Positions 12,118 to 14,964 of a DNA stretch of 14,964 nucleotides are shown here, one piece after another (position 1 is the stretch's first letter; each line of letters starts with the position of its first letter). This DNA comes from an uncultured Clostridia bacterium (GTDB lineage: Bacteria > Bacillota > Clostridia > TANB77 > CAG-508): the NCBI GenBank assembly GCA_944390615.1, contig CALXRJ010000043.1:1-14964 (forward strand), read 5' to 3'. A model generated the notes under the pieces. The model was given only the letters and a program-made list of their open reading frames with translations, did not search any database and was not told the DNA's origin. The position numbers were made by a program, and so were the translations under genes.

Positions 12118-13758
12118 ATGAAAATTATATATCATGCTGAAGAAAGAGAGATACCAGAAAACACATCCATTAGAGAGGCATTTCAAAAAGAAATTGAAAA
12201 TAGTAAATTTCCAGTCATAGGAGCTATTTTTAATAATACATATCAAAGATTAGATTTTATACCAAAAGAAGAGGGAATTTTAACTTTAGTAGATATTGCG
12301 TCACAAGAAGGAATGAAAATTTATCGAAGAACCCTTATTTTTATTATGGCTATGGCATTTGAAAAAGTTTGTAAAGAAGTCAAAATAAGAGTAAATTATC
12401 AATTATCAAATTCTATGTTTTGTACGATAGATAATAAGGAAGTAACAGAAGAACTTCTACAAGATGTACAAAATAAAATGAGAGAGATTATAAACAAAAA
12501 TTTACCAATTGTAAAAAAAACAATGACTAGAAAAGAAGCAGAAGAATTATATAAGAGAGAAGATTCATCCAAAGGAAGACTGCAATTAGATTATGAAGAA
12601 AATGAATTTATTCATATGTATTATTGTGAGGACTACTATAATTATATTTATGAGAATATAGCCATTCATACTGGAATTACCAATGTTTTTGAACTAGTTC
12701 GATATGATGACGGATTTTTGTTAAGATATCCTAGTACAGATAATCCATTTGTATTACCAGAGTATCAAGAAACGAAAAAGTTACATTGGGCATTAGATGA
12801 GTATAATGATATTCATCAAATTTTAGATGTAAGTACAGTTTATAAATTAAATAATATTATAAAACATGGAAATATTAAAACTTTAATTATGCTAGAAGAG
12901 GCACTTCATGAAAAGAAAATAGCACAAATTGCTGACAAAATTGCAGCTAATAAAAATGTAAAAATGGTATTAATCGCAGGACCTTCCTCATCTGGAAAAA
13001 CAACTTTCGCACAAAGATTAGGTTTGCAGCTAAGAATTAATGGCTTAAAACCAGTTACCATTTCAGTTGACAATTATTTTGTCGAAAGACCACAGACACC
13101 AAAGGATGAAAATGGTGAATATGATTTTGAAAATATAGAAGCAATTGATTTAGCCTTATTCAATAGCCATTTAACAGCTCTATTAAAGGGAGAAACCATT
13201 TCCTGTCCAGAATTTGATTTTTCAGTAGGAACCAAAAGGTACAAAGGAAAAACCATGCATTTAGCAGCAGATGAAATTTTAGTAATAGAAGGAATTCACT
13301 GTTTAAATGATAAATTAACTTCTCAAATTGCCAAAAGTCAAAAATATAAAATTTATATCAGTGATTTAACCGTTTTAAATATGGACAGATTAAATAGGAT
13401 ATCAACAACAGATACAAGACTAGTTAGAAGAATTGTAAGAGACTATCAATTTAGAAATTATAGTGCAGAACATACTTTAGATTCCTGGCCAAAAGTAAAT
13501 CGAGGTGAAAAGAAAAACATATTTCCTTTCCAAGAAGAAGCTGACAGCATATTTAACACATCTCTTATCTATGAATTAGCAGCTTTAAAGACGATAGCAT
13601 TGCCATTACTGAGCAAAATTTCATCAGATAAAAAACAACATGCAGAAGCAGTAAGATTAATTAATATGTTAAAATATTTTGAACCAATACCATCAGAATA
13701 TATACCTGCTAATTCTCTTTTAAAAGAATTTTTGGGTGGAGGTTTTTTTGAATATTAA
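12118..13758 (+). CDS. uridine kinase-like nucleoside kinase with N-terminal TGS/ThrRS-like region
   Basis: 546 residues from ATG 12118, chosen because AAAGGAG (12105-12111) is 6 bases upstream; the in-frame ATG at 12064 has no such site. Residues 1-60 look like a TGS-type domain. The region to about 250 (RRTLIFIMAMAFEKV, KKTMTRKEAEELY) resembles the second additional domain of threonyl-tRNA synthetase. The C-terminal half is a uridine/phosphoribulokinase-type P-loop kinase: GPSSSGKTT at 288-296, TISVDNYFVERPQTPKDENG with the catalytic Asp, and VIEGIHCLN as Walker B. This three-part arrangement is common in Firmicute proteins annotated as nucleoside kinase or uridine kinase family. The likely role is ATP- or GTP-dependent phosphorylation of a nucleoside, but the natural substrate of this long form is uncertain. 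The RNHCP gene follows 58 bases later and may be co-transcribed. Confidence 0.88.
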   Translation: MKIIYHAEEREIPENTSIREAFQKEIENSKFPVIGAIFNNTYQRLDFIPKEEGILTLVDIASQEGMKIYRRTLIFIMAMAFEKVCKEVKIRVNYQLSNSMFCTIDNKEVTEELLQDVQNKMREIINKNLPIVKKTMTRKEAEELYKREDSSKGRLQLDYEENEFIHMYYCEDYYNYIYENIAIHTGITNVFELVRYDDGFLLRYPSTDNPFVLPEYQETKKLHWALDEYNDIHQILDVSTVYKLNNIIKHGNIKTLIMLEEALHEKKIAQIADKIAANKNVKMVLIAGPSSSGKTTFAQRLGLQLRINGLKPVTISVDNYFVERPQTPKDENGEYDFENIEAIDLALFNSHLTALLKGETISCPEFDFSVGTKRYKGKTMHLAADEILVIEGIHCLNDKLTSQIAKSQKYKIYISDLTVLNMDRLNRISTTDTRLVRRIVRDYQFRNYSAEHTLDSWPKVNRGEKKNIFPFQEEADSIFNTSLIYELAALKTIALPLLSKISSDKKQHAEAVRLINMLKYFEPIPSEYIPANSLLKEFLGGGFFEY

Positions 13759-13760
13759 TT

Positions 13761-13790
13761 TTTTCTAAAAGGACCGTTTCTTTTGGAAAA
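13761..13790 (+). other. AT-rich hairpin between the kinase and RNHCP genes
   Basis: TTTTCTAAAAGGA pairs with TTTCTTTTGGAAAA over about 12-13 bp with G-U pairs, loop CCG(T). No T-run follows on the plus strand, so it is not a clear terminator. It may protect or process the transcript, or mean nothing. Confidence 0.3.
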
Positions 13791-13816
13791 TGTTATGCAA
13801 AGTAGGAGGAGATTCG

Positions 13817-14128
13817 ATGCCAAGAAATTTTACGGTAATTGATGAAGAATTTATATGTGAAAATTGTGGTAAGAAGGTTCCCAAGTTGGGATATTCTTGT
13901 AGAAATCATTGCCCCTATTGTTTGCATTCCAAACATGTTGATATTAATCCTGGAGACAGACAAGAAAAGTGCCAAGGAGATTTGGAACCAATTGGGTTGG
14001 AAATCAGCAATAAGAAGGGATATGTAATAATTTTTCAATGCAAAAAATGTGGGGCTATTCGAAAAAATAAGGCAGCAGAAGATGATAATATGGATTTGAT
14101 TATAAAGTTAAGTAGTAAGCATAGATAA
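13817..14128 (+). CDS. RNHCP domain-containing zinc-binding protein
   Basis: A 103-residue protein with the defining RNHCP motif at residues 29-33 (SCRNHCPYC). Cysteine pairs at C14/C17 (CENCGKK), C28/C32/C35 and C75/C78 (CKKCG), plus C52, suggest two small zinc-ribbon-like centres. The family function is unknown; nucleic-acid binding or a metal-site role are the usual guesses. ATG 13817 follows AGGAGGA (13804-13810) by 6 bases. An earlier in-frame ATG (13795-13797) and the start of the open frame at 13790 lack such a site. It is soluble, without a signal peptide, and lies downstream of the nucleoside kinase gene on the same strand. Confidence 0.9.
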   Translation: MPRNFTVIDEEFICENCGKKVPKLGYSCRNHCPYCLHSKHVDINPGDRQEKCQGDLEPIGLEISNKKGYVIIFQCKKCGAIRKNKAAEDDNMDLIIKLSSKHR

Positions 14129-14164
14129 AAAAGGAAAAAAATTTTTTTATCTTTCGCTAAAAAG

Positions 14165-14206
14165 CCAAAAAAAGCACACAATCTAGTATTTAAGATAGTG
14201 TGCTTT
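14165..14206 (-). terminator. terminator of the U32 peptidase gene, possibly also used by the RNHCP gene
   Basis: AAAGCACAC-A-ATCT (14171-14184) pairs with AGAT-A-GTGTGCTTT (14193-14206), 13 bp with one A-A mismatch. On the minus strand it is followed by a run of seven T's; on the plus strand only by TTTAAAA, so it mainly serves the minus-strand gene. A second weak stem (AAATGC/GCATTT, about 14226-14250) lies between it and the gene. Confidence 0.75.
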
Positions 14207-14264
14207 AAAACGTAAATTAGGTAAGAAATGCCTTGCAAGTATAAAGCATTTTTGCTACAAAAAA

Positions 14265-14964
14265 TCAAACAGGTCTTTTTAAATTTCCATTGGTATAATC
14301 TTTTCCTTCAAAACGCTTACCACTCTGGACGGTCTTAATAATTTGATTAATTTTTTCTATACTTTCATCTAAAATATCCATCCTTACAAAGTTTATGTCA
14401 AAATCTTGGTAGGCAATGGAAGTGATTTTCGAATTATAAATGGTAGTAATTGTTTGTGTATTATCAGGCATTACTTGAAACAAAATTCCCATTCTATCTT
14501 TTAGAAAATAGGTTGCATCTGATATGCATTTTCGCGAGCAATCTTTACTACAATGATTAGTTTTCCCAAGAAGGCAATAATGCATGGTCATAACAGGAAT
14601 TTTTCCATACACAATCAATTCTTTGGGAACAGAAGTATTTTTACAAATTGATAAAATTCCTTGTTCATCCAATTCAGGAGAAATTGTTGCTGTATGTATT
14701 TTTAAATTTTCCAATACCTGACAAGAGTAAGAATTATAGATATTTAAGGTATAATTTCCAACAATATCAAGGAAATCACAAGGAGGGATTAATTTTAATT
14801 GTGACAAATTCGATATAACCATTCCTTTTATTTTAAAATTTTCAAAAGCATTTGCTAGTAATTTTTGACAAGCTGAACTGTAATCCTTTCGAATAATAGT
14901 TGGCATATAAATATATAAGTTAAAGTGATTCGAAAAGTAAGTTAAAATAGCAAAATATTCAGGA
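14265..14964 (-). CDS. U32 family peptidase, C-terminal part, 5' end outside the window
   Basis: The frame is open from the right edge to TGA at 14265-14267. Although an ATG exists at 14906, the frame continues upstream as EYFAILTYFSNHFNLYIYMP, which fits a beta-strand of the U32 barrel, so the start lies beyond the window and ATG 14906 is internal. The signature region is ELIVYGKIPVMTMHYCLLGK, followed by C..DCSRKC. This is the U32 YG..P.M...YC motif with its cysteine cluster (several Cys that may bind iron-sulphur in related enzymes such as RlhA). U32 members include collagenase-like peptidases and tRNA/rRNA hydroxylation enzymes, so protease activity should not be assumed. About 233 residues are seen. 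It ends in the terminator at 14165-14206. Confidence 0.88.
   Translation of the reverse strand, partial: PEYFAILTYFSNHFNLYIYMPTIIRKDYSSACQKLLANAFENFKIKGMVISNLSQLKLIPPCDFLDIVGNYTLNIYNSYSCQVLENLKIHTATISPELDEQGILSICKNTSVPKELIVYGKIPVMTMHYCLLGKTNHCSKDCSRKCISDATYFLKDRMGILFQVMPDNTQTITTIYNSKITSIAYQDFDINFVRMDILDESIEKINQIIKTVQSGKRFEGKDYTNGNLKRPV

Noticed and set aside
11745..12140. 131-codon plus-strand ORF opposite the start of spoIVA
   Set aside because: It overlaps spoIVA and the divergent promoters, has no ribosome binding site and a low-complexity composition.
14035..14268. 77-codon minus-strand ORF between the RNHCP and U32 genes
   Set aside because: It runs through the terminator and antisense to the RNHCP gene, and no ribosome binding site is seen.

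Overview
The window is about 30% G+C on a visual estimate and looks like chromosomal DNA of a spore-forming Bacillota (Firmicutes), most likely an AT-rich Clostridia member. The grounds are spoIVA, Firmicute-type promoters (TTGACA/TATAAT, extended -10 boxes), strong AGGAGG ribosome binding sites, the standard genetic code (TGG for Trp, TGA used as a stop), and housekeeping genes of Clostridia type. No rRNA, tRNA, transposase, integrase or CRISPR array was found.

Layout. (1) 1-956: 3' part of hemW (radical SAM, haem chaperone family). (2) 962-4241: an accessory block directly behind hemW on the same strand. It has three paralogous genes made of eight copies of a ~90-100-residue module, each ending in a shared charged helical tail, then a short acidic hypothetical gene. 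A 24-codon remnant of a second copy of that last gene lies between the first and second paralogues, so the block seems to have grown by duplication. (3) 4238-8057: lysS-manA from a clear promoter, closed by a terminator, then a dGTPase-like HD hydrolase gene. (4) 8058-8521: a 464-base stretch without a previously called gene. It holds a 44-codon minus-strand gene with a strong ribosome binding site and, convergent to it, a ~98-nt promoter-to-terminator RNA. The 5' half of that RNA is a diverged antisense copy of the small gene's translation start. This is the arrangement expected of a type I toxin-antitoxin or a similar antisense-controlled small protein. (5) 8491-9913: asnS on the minus strand. 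(6) 10035-10398: a compact minus-strand unit with its own promoter, hairpin-rich leader, 60-codon ORF and terminator. At about 46% G+C it stands out from its surroundings and could be a small protein gene, a structured RNA, or both. (7) 10403-11881: spoIVA on the minus strand with a candidate sigma-E promoter, divergent from (8) 12118-13758, a nucleoside (uridine) kinase-like gene, followed by an RNHCP-domain zinc-binding protein gene. (9) 14265-14964: C-terminal part of a U32 peptidase gene on the minus strand, running out of the window.

The housekeeping genes cover tRNA charging (lysS, asnS), mannose-6-phosphate metabolism, dNTP hydrolysis, nucleoside phosphorylation, the haem chaperone family and spore coat assembly. 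They do not form one pathway. The two most interesting items are the antisense RNA/44-residue gene pair at 8130-8443 and the duplicated modular-repeat block at 962-4241. The GC-rich hairpin-dense unit at 10035-10398 comes third.
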